Notes under the pieces: model-generated
Database searches by the model: none
Seen by the model: only the letters and a program-made list of their open reading frames with translations
What the model was told of the DNA's origin: nothing
Position numbers and translations under genes: made by a program
Assembly (NCBI GenBank): GCA_016200225.1
Contig: JACQFD010000026.1
Location: 62,001 to 126,000 of the forward strand
Direction: 5' to 3'
DNA length: 64,000 bases
DNA from: Planctomycetota bacterium
GTDB lineage: Bacteria > Planctomycetota > UBA1135 > JACQFD01
Shown here: piece by piece, positions 25,047-33,053 of the stretch
How positions within the stretch are numbered: the stretch's first letter is position 1
Layout of the letters: each line of letters begins with the position of its first letter

Positions 25047-26267
25047 CTCTTCGACGACCGCGTCGATCTCGGCGACGGCGTCGTCGATCGTCCGCTGCCT
25101 CGCGGGAACGGCGTCGCGGAGCGATTCGAGATAAGTAGTATCCAGCAGCGCGCGTTCGAGCGCGCGCGCCCACGCGGCCGCGTCTCCCGCGGGGAGCACT
25201 TCCCCCGCCTTGCCGACGCGTTCGCCGAGCGCGCCGCGGTTCGATGCAAAAACAGGCAGCCCCGCCGCGAGCGCCTCGTCGACGACCAAACCATAACTTT
25301 CGGGCGCGCGGCTGGGAAAGGCGGCAACGTCGCAGTTTACAATTTTATCGTAAATATTACGAAAACCCTCGTACGGTCCGTGAAATTGAACGCGCGCCGC
25401 CGGACAGAGACTCCGCAGTTCGTCGACAACGCCGGGCTGCAATTCGCTTCCGTAAATTTCGAGGCGGACGCGGTCGGGGTGGCGAAACATGCCGAGCGCG
25501 CGCCCGAGGTCTTGAACGCCCTTCTCGGCGACGAGATTTCCGAAGTGCGCGATCGTTAATGTTCCAGGCTCGACGGGTCCGCGCCGCCTCGGCGCGGGCG
25601 GAAGGTCGTAATCCAATAATCCGTGCGGGACGACTTGTATATTCAACGGCAGATCCGAAAAGTAATGTTGCATCGTGTCCGCGTGCGCGCGCGACGGAGC
25701 GATGATCACGTCGGCGGCGCACAATTCCGCGCGCGCCGCCTCCGTATATAAATAAATCCAATGTTTAACTTCCGGCTCCGGCCACGCGAGGTCGATTTGC
25801 GCGCAGGGTACGCAATTGTTACGATCGGTGCCGATCGGACACGCGATTCCCGCGGGCGGAATCCTAAAATGCCGCGGGCACGAAACCCACATATCGTGGA
25901 GAAACATTACAGTTTTCGCGCCTCGGTCGCACGCGGCGCGGACGAGATCGAACGATAGCGTCGCGCCGTGATGCCATTCTACAATTTCAGGTCGAATCGC
26001 ATCGAATATGCGCTCGAATTCGGCGCGCGGCCGCGGTCGATTGAACATTTCTGCGGTCTCGCGCGGTTCGCGTATAATAGTATGAACCGCGAGCCCCGGT
26101 TCGCCGCGCGATTCCGACGCGCCGCCGTCGATCACGCGTTCGGATCCCGTGATCACCGCGACTTCCTCGCCTCGCCGCACGCGCGCCCGCAGCATCGCGT
26201 ACACGACGCGTTCGGTTCCCCCTTGGAATTCGGAGGGATCGTGAGGCGAGATGACGAGTCTTTTCAT
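25029..26267 (-). CDS. Glycosyltransferase family 4
   Basis: 412 residues. N-terminus MKRLVISPHDPSEFQGGTER with the GGTE turn; VEWHHGATLSFDLV and FLHDMWVSC in the acceptor domain; a Cys-rich insert (CPIGTDRNNCVPC) also seen in the left-end GT4 proteins; donor-domain motifs LTIAHFGNLVAEKGVQDL and PSRAPESYGLVVDEAL (E-x7-E). It is probably a retaining GT-B transferase. It lies 49 nt after the GHMP kinase gene; the gap is an AT-rich run (TTAATTAATTAAATAATA), which may hold a separate leader or promoter. The 3' end overlaps the convergent kinase-like gene. Confidence 0.9.
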   Translation of the reverse strand: MKRLVISPHDPSEFQGGTERVVYAMLRARVRRGEEVAVITGSERVIDGGASESRGEPGLAVHTIIREPRETAEMFNRPRPRAEFERIFDAIRPEIVEWHHGATLSFDLVRAACDRGAKTVMFLHDMWVSCPRHFRIPPAGIACPIGTDRNNCVPCAQIDLAWPEPEVKHWIYLYTEAARAELCAADVIIAPSRAHADTMQHYFSDLPLNIQVVPHGLLDYDLPPAPRRRGPVEPGTLTIAHFGNLVAEKGVQDLGRALGMFRHPDRVRLEIYGSELQPGVVDELRSLCPAARVQFHGPYEGFRNIYDKIVNCDVAAFPSRAPESYGLVVDEALAAGLPVFASNRGALGERVGKAGEVLPAGDAAAWARALERALLDTTYLESLRDAVPARQRTIDDAVAEIDAVVEELTSRG

Positions 26268-26316
26268 AAAACCGTGCTTTTAATTAATTAAATAATATTT
26301 ATTTTAAATTGAGAAG

Positions 26317-27372
26317 TCAGCGGCGGCGCGGCGTTTTCGGTTGGACGACTTCGACGCCGCGATCGGCGATCCGCGTCGTGAATACATGATAACCCCGACG
26401 TTTCAAATCGCGTCGAAGCTCGTCGACGGGCCGGTCGCGTGCGAGCACGGCCACGCAGCCGCCGCCGCCCGCCCCGCACGGTTTTGCCGCGCAATAGGTG
26501 CCGCCGTCGGCGCGCGCGTCGAGCACCGCCTGGCGCACTCCATTACTATAAATACTCGGCTCGAGCTTTTCGAGCGACATCGAATGAAATGCAATGGACT
26601 CCACAAATTGATAATAATTGCCCGCGCGCAGCGCCCCCGCCGCCTCGCGGGCCCACCACGCCATTGCGCGCAGCAGCATCCCCGTCTTGCGATCCCTGGC
26701 GCGCAAATTCTCGACGACGCGCCCGATGCGCGCCGAACTCGAACGCGGTTTACGGAGGTCGATGAGTAATAAATTGCGCCCGATGGTTTCTTTAAGATTC
26801 CGGGAAACGTGCAATTTCATCGGGTTGCCGTCGCGCGACACGAATTCGATTGCTAATATTCCGCCGAGCGCCGCCGCGATCGGATCCTGACCCCCGCCGA
26901 TTCTTTGTAATTGGTCGACTTCGATGGCACGGGCCTCGCGCGCGAGTTCGATGGGCGGGCGCGCGCGGCCGATGGCGGCGTCAAGCGCGGCGAGCAGCGC
27001 GACGAGCGCGGATCCGGACGTTCCGAGACCCGACGCCGGCGGACCCTCGGATGTAATATATACTTCGGCGGGACCGGCGCCCGACCGCCCGAGCGCTACC
27101 ATAAAAGGTTCGAGCGCGGGCGGAGGCGGCGGGGCCGCAACGCCGTCGATCGCCGCGGATTCATAATGATTCGCCTCGATTCTTAATTTAACTTTCGACG
27201 GCATTCCGGGACGAAGGAGCCGCACGCGCGCGTGAGCATACAATTCGATCGCGGCGTTGACGACAAAACCCGTGTCCTTTTCGCAGAACGGAGGAACGTC
27301 TGTGAAACCGCCCGCGAAATCGACGCGGAGCGGCGCCCGCGCGATAAATACTCTCGGCTTCAGGCGTGCCAC
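26317..27372 (-). CDS. GHMP-family sugar kinase (HddA-like)
   Basis: 351 residues if started at the GTG at 27372, which overlaps the PIG-L gene by 13 nt; a CTG at 27363 overlapping the stop as CTGA is an alternative. GHMP motifs: IARAPLRVDFAGGFTDVPPF (substrate motif 1), ASGLGTSGSALVALLAAL (ATP-binding motif 2) and KPCGAGGGGCVAVLA (motif 3). Order and length fit D-glycero-alpha-D-manno-heptose 7-phosphate kinases and related anomeric kinases that feed nucleotide-activated sugars. The neighbours are glycosyltransferases and deacetylases. No isomerase, phosphatase or nucleotidyltransferase is nearby, so the heptose assignment is tentative. Confidence 0.8.
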   Translation of the reverse strand: MARLKPRVFIARAPLRVDFAGGFTDVPPFCEKDTGFVVNAAIELYAHARVRLLRPGMPSKVKLRIEANHYESAAIDGVAAPPPPPALEPFMVALGRSGAGPAEVYITSEGPPASGLGTSGSALVALLAALDAAIGRARPPIELAREARAIEVDQLQRIGGGQDPIAAALGGILAIEFVSRDGNPMKLHVSRNLKETIGRNLLLIDLRKPRSSSARIGRVVENLRARDRKTGMLLRAMAWWAREAAGALRAGNYYQFVESIAFHSMSLEKLEPSIYSNGVRQAVLDARADGGTYCAAKPCGAGGGGCVAVLARDRPVDELRRDLKRRGYHVFTTRIADRGVEVVQPKTPRRR

Positions 27373-28067
27373 ACTACAAATCCTTCGCCGTAGCGCGCGC
27401 CTTTCGGCAGGTACAGCGCGCGCGCCGCGTTCAAACCGAATATTAAATGTTCGATCGGCGTCGAATCGAGCTGCGATTCGAAACACTCGATCGCTTCGCG
27501 CTTCCGGTCCGCGACATCCGTAATATCCAATACGGCATCGATCGGCGCCGGACAGTATATTTCATAACCGAGCGCGACGCCGCGAAAACCGGCGGCGAGC
27601 AGGGCGCGCCGCGACGCCTCGCCCACGGCCGCGTGATCGCTGTTGCCCTCGCCGATCCATGGAATATAAATGATGTCCGGCATGTCGGCGCGCAGCCACC
27701 CGGCGATTTTCTCCGCGACTTCGGCAAGCGCATTTTCTGTAATTTCACAGCTATCCGGGAAATCCAAAAATGTATAATCGGCGCCGCCGAGGATGCGCGC
27801 AGCCTCGAGCGACTCGCGGCGCCGCGCCGCCGTATACTCCTCCTGCGACAATTGTTTTGTAACATTTCCGGCGCGGCCATCGGTGACGACGAGCACGCGC
27901 ACCGGATCGCCGGCGTCGCGATGTTTCAAATACGCGCCGCCGCAACCGATCGCTTCGTCGTCGGGGTGGGGCGCGACAATCGCTACTTTTCCGCGCGGCG
28001 GCGCCGCATGCGCGCCGGGCAGCGGAAACGGAATCTTTACATGCGAAACATCGGTTGGAATCGGCAT
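27360..28067 (-). CDS. PIG-L family deacetylase (second copy)
   Basis: 235 residues from the ATG at 28067, 7 nt after the GT2 stop; an ATG at 28103 would overlap that gene. Motifs: KVAIVAPHPDDEAIGCGG (zinc site), GEGNSDHAAVGEA (second site), and VLVVTDGRAGNVTK. Same family as 23422-24174 but clearly diverged, so the two probably act on different N-acetyl sugars or at different stages. The GHMP kinase start lies inside its 3' end, so the two genes are coupled. Confidence 0.9.
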   Translation of the reverse strand: MPIPTDVSHVKIPFPLPGAHAAPPRGKVAIVAPHPDDEAIGCGGAYLKHRDAGDPVRVLVVTDGRAGNVTKQLSQEEYTAARRRESLEAARILGGADYTFLDFPDSCEITENALAEVAEKIAGWLRADMPDIIYIPWIGEGNSDHAAVGEASRRALLAAGFRGVALGYEIYCPAPIDAVLDITDVADRKREAIECFESQLDSTPIEHLIFGLNAARALYLPKGARYGEGFVVWHA

Positions 28068-28074
28068 GGTAATA

Positions 28075-29085
28075 TTAATTAACCCGGACGGTTGGATTCG
28101 CAAGTTCCGAGACGACGCCGAGGCCGGCGCTGTCGCGGCGCAAGGCGGTCGCGAGCGCGAGATCGACGCCGCGGCAGCTCGCGTCGAGAATGCCGGGATC
28201 GAGGCGCTGCGCGCGCAGCGCGTCCTTTTCCTCGCGCGCGCGCCAGCGCGTGACGCTTCGCATCAGCGATTCGCCGAGGGAACCGTAGCGTTTGCGATAA
28301 TAAGCGATTTTATTACGAAAAAGTTCGGCCGCGAACGCGGGATAGAGGGACGTCGACGCGCCCCCGTGATGAATAATATTCGCGTCTGCGAGATAACGGA
28401 TGCGGAACCCGGCCGCGCGCATCCGTTGACACAATTCGACATCGTTAAAAAATAAGAATAATTCCTCGTCGAGCAATCCTACTTTTTCGAGCGCGTCGCG
28501 CCGGAGGCAGAGCGCCGCGCCGGGCGGCTGCTGCACGTCGCGCGAATCGATATGATCGAAATCGCGGCAGAAATGCCGCCGCAAAAAGTAATTATTCGGC
28601 CACCAGCGCCCCGGTCTCGCATCGTAAAATAGAGCGGTGAACAGCGTCGGGAATCGCATGCACGCGCGCTGAATCGTGCCGTCGCGATTCCAAAGTCTGG
28701 CCGCCGCCGCGCCGTATTCCGGATGCGCGTCGAGGAAATTTACCAATGCGCGAAATGCGCGGGGCGCGGCCTCGGTGTCGGAATTTAATAATAATACATT
28801 CCGGCCCGCCGACGCGCGAATCCCGATGTTGTTGCCGCGCGCGTATCCTTCATTCTTGAGATTACGGATGAGCCGAACGTTTGGAAAACGCTCCGCGACG
28901 GCGTCCGCGCTGCCGTCGCGGGAGGCGTTGTCGACGACGATCGTTTCGCGCGACGGCGGCGCGTGCGCGCCCTCGACCGCCGCGAGGCATTTTAATAATA
29001 GTTCGCGCGTGTTCCACGAAAGGATAACGATCGAAAGATCCGGCCTCGCCGTTTCTTTAATATTATCGGTTGAGCCGGGCCGCAT
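28075..29085 (-). CDS. Glycosyltransferase family 2 (rhamnosyltransferase-like)
   Basis: 336 residues. PDLSIVILSWNTRELLLKCL, IVVDNASRDGS, VLLLNSDTEA (DXD equivalent), QPPGAALCLRRDALEKVG and LFLFFNDVELCQRM (ND in place of ED) are the family marks of WcaE/rhamnosyltransferase-like GT2 enzymes. The C-terminal part (AELFRNKIAYYRKRYG) is the usual amphipathic helix pair. It is 6 nt downstream of another GT2 gene and 7 nt upstream of the PIG-L gene, inside one transcription unit. Confidence 0.92.
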   Translation of the reverse strand: MRPGSTDNIKETARPDLSIVILSWNTRELLLKCLAAVEGAHAPPSRETIVVDNASRDGSADAVAERFPNVRLIRNLKNEGYARGNNIGIRASAGRNVLLLNSDTEAAPRAFRALVNFLDAHPEYGAAAARLWNRDGTIQRACMRFPTLFTALFYDARPGRWWPNNYFLRRHFCRDFDHIDSRDVQQPPGAALCLRRDALEKVGLLDEELFLFFNDVELCQRMRAAGFRIRYLADANIIHHGGASTSLYPAFAAELFRNKIAYYRKRYGSLGESLMRSVTRWRAREEKDALRAQRLDPGILDASCRGVDLALATALRRDSAGLGVVSELANPTVRVN

Positions 29086-29091
29086 GGCGCG

Positions 29092-30255
29092 TCACTTGGG
29101 GGCGGGCGCGCGGAATGTCCACGTGCCGACGACTTCGAAAGTGGCGGTGTCGATCGCGCGCACGAACACCGGCATTCCGGCGTTGAAGAAAACCCATCCG
29201 TGCTTCGACAACTGCCACGACGGCGCCTTTACGAGCGCCGTCGCGCAGAGGAAAAATGCGGCGTCGAGGCCGATTTGTATTAATGTTTCGGCCGGCGGTC
29301 CTGGAATTTGTAATATCGGCGGAGAATTTACGAATCCGAGATCGCGGCACGGCGTCGCCGTTTTTCCGCCCCGATGGCCGAAGCGTTTCGCCGCGGCGTC
29401 GATTCTATCTAATAATTCGACGCCGAGCGGACCGTACCATTTATGAAAATATCTCCGCCGCGCGACGGCCCAGCGTTTCATCGGATCGTCGGTGCGCGGC
29501 GCGGAGGCCACGGAACGCGAAACATAATGCGTCACGTGCGCGCGCGGAACATAAACCAAATCGAGGCCGTGCGCGTCGTAGCGATGGCAAATATCGCTAT
29601 CTTCATAAAAAAGCGGAAACCGGTCGTCGAACAATCCGTGTTTTTCGATCGTCTCGCGGCGCGCCATCATGCTCGCGCCCGAGAGCATGCGCAGCGTCCG
29701 CGGTTCGGAATGTTTATAGAAATAATACATTTCGCGCGCGCATCGTAGTGAATACTCGAGCGACACGCGTTTCGAGAAGCGCCCCCGGAATCGTTCCATT
29801 TCCTCGTCGAGCGTCGGCAATTGATTGATCGGCAGGACGAGTTCGAGGCCGTCGTCGAGAAATCCCATGGGCCCGACCATGCCAATGCGCCGGTCCGAGA
29901 CGAGCGTTTTATACAGTTGCTCGAGGCAACCCGGCGCGTAAAAAACGTCCGGATTTGTAACTAGCACGAACGGCGCCGTGCTTTTGGATAATGCAAGATT
30001 CATCCCCGCGGCGTAGCCGTCGTTGCGGTGGTGCCATATTAATTTTACGCCGAACCGGTCGCGCAATTCCTCGAACGCCGCGCGAAACGATTCGCGATTC
30101 GGCGATTGGTTATCGACGATGACGACCTCGACGTCGGCCGGTTTTCCGTCGACGCGCTGCGCCCAGAGCGAATGAACCGCGCGCGGCAGATAATCGCCGC
30201 TATTGTAGCTTACAAATAGCGCCGCGAATTTCGGTTGCGGAGCGGGCTGCGGCAT
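29092..30255 (-). CDS. Glycosyltransferase family 2
   Basis: 387 residues. KFAALFVSYNSGDYLPRAV, EVVIVDNQSPN, FVLVTNPDVFY (DXD equivalent), LSGASMMARRETIEKHG and FPLFYEDSDICHRY (ED motif). After residue 300 a C-terminal beta-rich extension (ILQIPGPPAETLIQIG...SWQLSKHGWVFF) is not part of the usual GT2 fold and may be a small carbohydrate-binding-like module. It follows Wzt by 7 nt. Specificity unknown. Confidence 0.9.
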   Translation of the reverse strand: MPQPAPQPKFAALFVSYNSGDYLPRAVHSLWAQRVDGKPADVEVVIVDNQSPNRESFRAAFEELRDRFGVKLIWHHRNDGYAAGMNLALSKSTAPFVLVTNPDVFYAPGCLEQLYKTLVSDRRIGMVGPMGFLDDGLELVLPINQLPTLDEEMERFRGRFSKRVSLEYSLRCAREMYYFYKHSEPRTLRMLSGASMMARRETIEKHGLFDDRFPLFYEDSDICHRYDAHGLDLVYVPRAHVTHYVSRSVASAPRTDDPMKRWAVARRRYFHKWYGPLGVELLDRIDAAAKRFGHRGGKTATPCRDLGFVNSPPILQIPGPPAETLIQIGLDAAFFLCATALVKAPSWQLSKHGWVFFNAGMPVFVRAIDTATFEVVGTWTFRAPAPK

Positions 30256-30262
30256 GCGCGGA

Positions 30263-31522
30263 TCAGTTCGTCGCCTCTTCGCGCGCGGCCGGCTCCGGCA
30301 CCGGCCGTCCCGGTTCGATCAGCCAGTCGTGCTGCTGCAGAACGAGGCCCACGTCCTTCGTCCGATTGCGAACATTAAGATTGCTCGGAGACATGGCGTG
30401 ATCGTAACGATGCATTCCCGGCCCGTCGAGCAGCACGCCCAGAACTGTAAATTGTCCGGATAGTAATATTACTTTATGGCAGCGGTATGTCACGCAGCCC
30501 TGCGCGCCGGCGACTTCGAGTTTACTGAATTCCGTCGAGTCGGCGGTGACGATGGTTGCGTCGTTTCGTTGAAAAATAACGCCCATGTGAATCTTATATT
30601 GCGCGGGATCGGGATTGCGATACCAAATGCGGACGTCGATCCCGTCGCCGGGTGCAATATCATATATTTCTTCTTCGGTGCCGATTTTATAAATCCGAAT
30701 TCCCGACAGATGCGGAAGCTCCTCGCGGGCCGGGGCCTTCGCGTACCATTCGCCGGGGTTTCTTTCGTTAGCATCGAGCGAACGCGAAAACGCGGCGTAA
30801 TCGTTTGTAACAGTAACCGAATCGCCGATCTGACGGACCGTTCCGTGGTCGAGCCAGATGCACACATCGCACAACTGGCGGACGTCGTAGAGCGAATGAC
30901 TACAAAAAACGATGGTTTTCCCGCGGCGCCTGAAATCGTAAACGCGATCCGCGCATTTCTTCGCGAAGTGCATGTCGCCGACGGCGAACACTTCGTCGAT
31001 AATTAATACTTCCGGATCAAGGTGCACCGCCACCGAAAAACCGAGGCGCAGCGCCATGCCGCTCGAATACGTGCGCAGCGGCCGGTCGATGAATTCGCCG
31101 AGTTCGGAGAATTCTAACATTACCGGAAATAAACGATCGAGTTCGCGGCGCGAGAGGCCGAGCAGCGTTCCGTTTAGATATATATTTTCGCGGCCGGAGA
31201 ATTCGGGATGGAATCCGGCGCCGAGTTCGAGCAACGAGGCGACGTGGCCGGCGAGACGAAATCGCCCGGTCGACGGATCCGTCGTGCCCGAGAGAATTTT
31301 TAGTAATGTCGATTTTCCGGCGCCGTTCGGTCCGACGACGCCGAGCGCGTGTCCGCGCTCGACTCGAAAACTAACATTCGCGAGCGCGCGATGCTCGCGG
31401 TGAAACTTCCATTTTCCGAGCGACGCGGCCTCGAACACACGGTGGGCCGGCGAATTGAATAATTTATAAGACTTGCCGAGGTTTTCGGCTTCGATCGCGT
31501 ATTTGGAATCGCCAAAGACCAT
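30263..31522 (-). CDS. wzt: Polysaccharide ABC transporter ATP-binding protein (Wzt-like)
   Basis: 419 residues. ATPase: Walker A GPNGAGKST (64-72), signature YSSGM (152-156), Walker B VLIIDEV (172-178), switch His in FCSHSLYDV. The N-terminal insertion FNSPAHRVFEAASLGKWK is typical of TagH/Wzt transporters. Residues from about 260 to the end form a Wzt C-terminal-type beta-sandwich that reads the non-reducing end of the finished glycan. With the permease upstream (12-nt gap) it exports a lipid-linked polysaccharide across the inner membrane. The extended C-terminus suggests terminal-sugar recognition, as in O9a-type systems. Confidence 0.92.
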   Translation of the reverse strand: MVFGDSKYAIEAENLGKSYKLFNSPAHRVFEAASLGKWKFHREHRALANVSFRVERGHALGVVGPNGAGKSTLLKILSGTTDPSTGRFRLAGHVASLLELGAGFHPEFSGRENIYLNGTLLGLSRRELDRLFPVMLEFSELGEFIDRPLRTYSSGMALRLGFSVAVHLDPEVLIIDEVFAVGDMHFAKKCADRVYDFRRRGKTIVFCSHSLYDVRQLCDVCIWLDHGTVRQIGDSVTVTNDYAAFSRSLDANERNPGEWYAKAPAREELPHLSGIRIYKIGTEEEIYDIAPGDGIDVRIWYRNPDPAQYKIHMGVIFQRNDATIVTADSTEFSKLEVAGAQGCVTYRCHKVILLSGQFTVLGVLLDGPGMHRYDHAMSPSNLNVRNRTKDVGLVLQQHDWLIEPGRPVPEPAAREEATN

Positions 31523-31534
31523 GAAAATATTAAA

Positions 31535-32458
31535 TTATAATTCGTCCGAGAACCGTCGTTTCGCGATGAAGAAAAAACCGTAGCCGAGAACGAACATGAT
31601 CAATGCGGCGAGACTCGCTTTTCCGCATTCCTCCCACGGCCAACCCGGCGCGAATTGGGAGCCGGCGGGCGCGCCGGGAAAGACAAGAATCTTTCTGTAA
31701 GCTAATAATAGATGATTCATCGGATTTGCTTCGAGCGCCCACTCGATCTTCGATCTCTTCTCGGGCGTGAGATTCTCCGGCGACCAAAACACGGGCGTCG
31801 CGAATTGCCAGAACGTCATCACAATTCCCAGAATCGGCGTCGTGTCGCGCACGAATACGTTGCTCGCGGCGACGGCGAGCGACAGACCGAGCGACAACGC
31901 GATTTGTAATAACAATAAAACAGGCAGCGCGCATAAGTAATACGACCACGGATTGAATCCGAGCAGCGGCGACACCGCCAAGTAAGCTCCAAGCGCCATG
32001 CATTGGATTGTCACCGCCACGAGCGCCGTGTTGAAAGGTAATATTTCGCTCGGGAACGCGATCTTTTTTATTAAATTTGCATTTTCGAGAATGATCGACG
32101 CGTTGCGCAGAATCGATTCGGCGAAACCCGACCAGACGACGACGCCGACGAACAAGTAGACCAAAAACAGTTGTTTCTGCCCCTCTTCCGGAACTCCAAT
32201 GCCGCCCAGTTTTGCATCGAGTATGATCGCGAATACAAAATAGTATACTAAAAAAAGCGCGAGCGGCTGCGCAAAAGGCCACAAAAACCCCAAAATCGTT
32301 CCGCGAAACCTCGAGCGCAGTTCGCGGCTGTAAAAGTTACGTACGATTTCCCAATTTCGGACGACCGTGAGCGGATAAGTACAGACGGCCGCGGCGCATT
32401 CGCGCAACTGTTGGATCGCCGGCGGGCGCGCCTCCTTGATAATCTCGCCCGTCTTCAC
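31535..32458 (-). CDS. wzm: Polysaccharide ABC transporter permease (Wzm/RfbA-like)
   Basis: 307 residues of the ABC-2 permease family. The N-terminal amphipathic motif RNFYSRELRSRFRGTILGFL, which ends in the consensus KxRxxGSxLGxLW-like element, is followed by about six hydrophobic helices (ALFLVYYFVFAIIL, LFLVYLFVGVVVWSGF, MALGAYLAVSPLLGF, LPVLLLLQIALSLGLSLAVA, ILGIVMTFWQFATPVFW, AALIMFVLGYGFFFIA). It pairs with Wzt. Its ATG overlaps the stop of the lipoprotein gene by 4 nt. Confidence 0.92.
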   Translation of the reverse strand: MKTGEIIKEARPPAIQQLRECAAAVCTYPLTVVRNWEIVRNFYSRELRSRFRGTILGFLWPFAQPLALFLVYYFVFAIILDAKLGGIGVPEEGQKQLFLVYLFVGVVVWSGFAESILRNASIILENANLIKKIAFPSEILPFNTALVAVTIQCMALGAYLAVSPLLGFNPWSYYLCALPVLLLLQIALSLGLSLAVAASNVFVRDTTPILGIVMTFWQFATPVFWSPENLTPEKRSKIEWALEANPMNHLLLAYRKILVFPGAPAGSQFAPGWPWEECGKASLAALIMFVLGYGFFFIAKRRFSDEL

Positions 32459-33048
32459 TTTTTTCCGCCGGTGTCGCCGGCGTTTCCGTTTTTACTTTTC
32501 TTCTGCGGATCGCCGCCGAATCGATTATTAAAATCGTTCGAAGGCTTAAATTCCTCGACCTGGTTTTGTATCATAACCGCGATGTGCGCGGCGAAGTTCG
32601 AATCGTCCTCGTCGGGCTCCCACTTCGCCGATTTCGAGTCGCCGGGCCGTTTGCGCTCATCGTTAAACTCCTTTTCGACGCGCACGCGGACCATGCGCGG
32701 GTTCGTTTTTCCCTCTTCCGCGAGCGCGGTCTTTTCCTCGGAAGTCAGATCGGCATCCTTAATTTCAATGTGCGCGCGGCGGCGAAATCCGCCGTTGCCT
32801 TCGCCGCGCGGACGATAGAACGGCACGAGATGCTCGTCCCATACGGAAGTAATTTCGCCCTTGTCGGCGTCGCTTTCCGCCACGCGCAAATCGACCTGCT
32901 GCACGATCATTAAACATTTTTCATGAAGATCTTTTGAATCGATGCTATTGGCGCGCACCTCCACCCAGTGGGGCTGCGGGCCCCCCTTGCATGACGCCAT
33001 CAGCGCGCAGGAAATCAATAGAAGCAGCGTAGCGATGCGCGAATGCAT
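32455..33048 (-). CDS. Lipoprotein of unknown function
   Basis: 197 residues. Signal sequence MHSRIATLLLLISCALMASC with lipobox LMASC, so it should be acylated on Cys20. The mature part is strongly charged, has no cysteines I would call conserved, and ends in a Lys/Gly/Asn-rich tail. A stretch of short alternating strands (VWDEHLVPFYRPRGEGNG, RAHIEIKDADL) suggests a small beta-sheet domain. It sits between der (5-nt gap) and wzm (ATGA overlap); the coupling to wzm suggests a role in envelope glycan export. No family recognised. Confidence 0.75.
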   Translation of the reverse strand: MHSRIATLLLLISCALMASCKGGPQPHWVEVRANSIDSKDLHEKCLMIVQQVDLRVAESDADKGEITSVWDEHLVPFYRPRGEGNGGFRRRAHIEIKDADLTSEEKTALAEEGKTNPRMVRVRVEKEFNDERKRPGDSKSAKWEPDEDDSNFAAHIAVMIQNQVEEFKPSNDFNNRFGGDPQKKSKNGNAGDTGGKK

Positions 33049-33053
33049 GGGAT

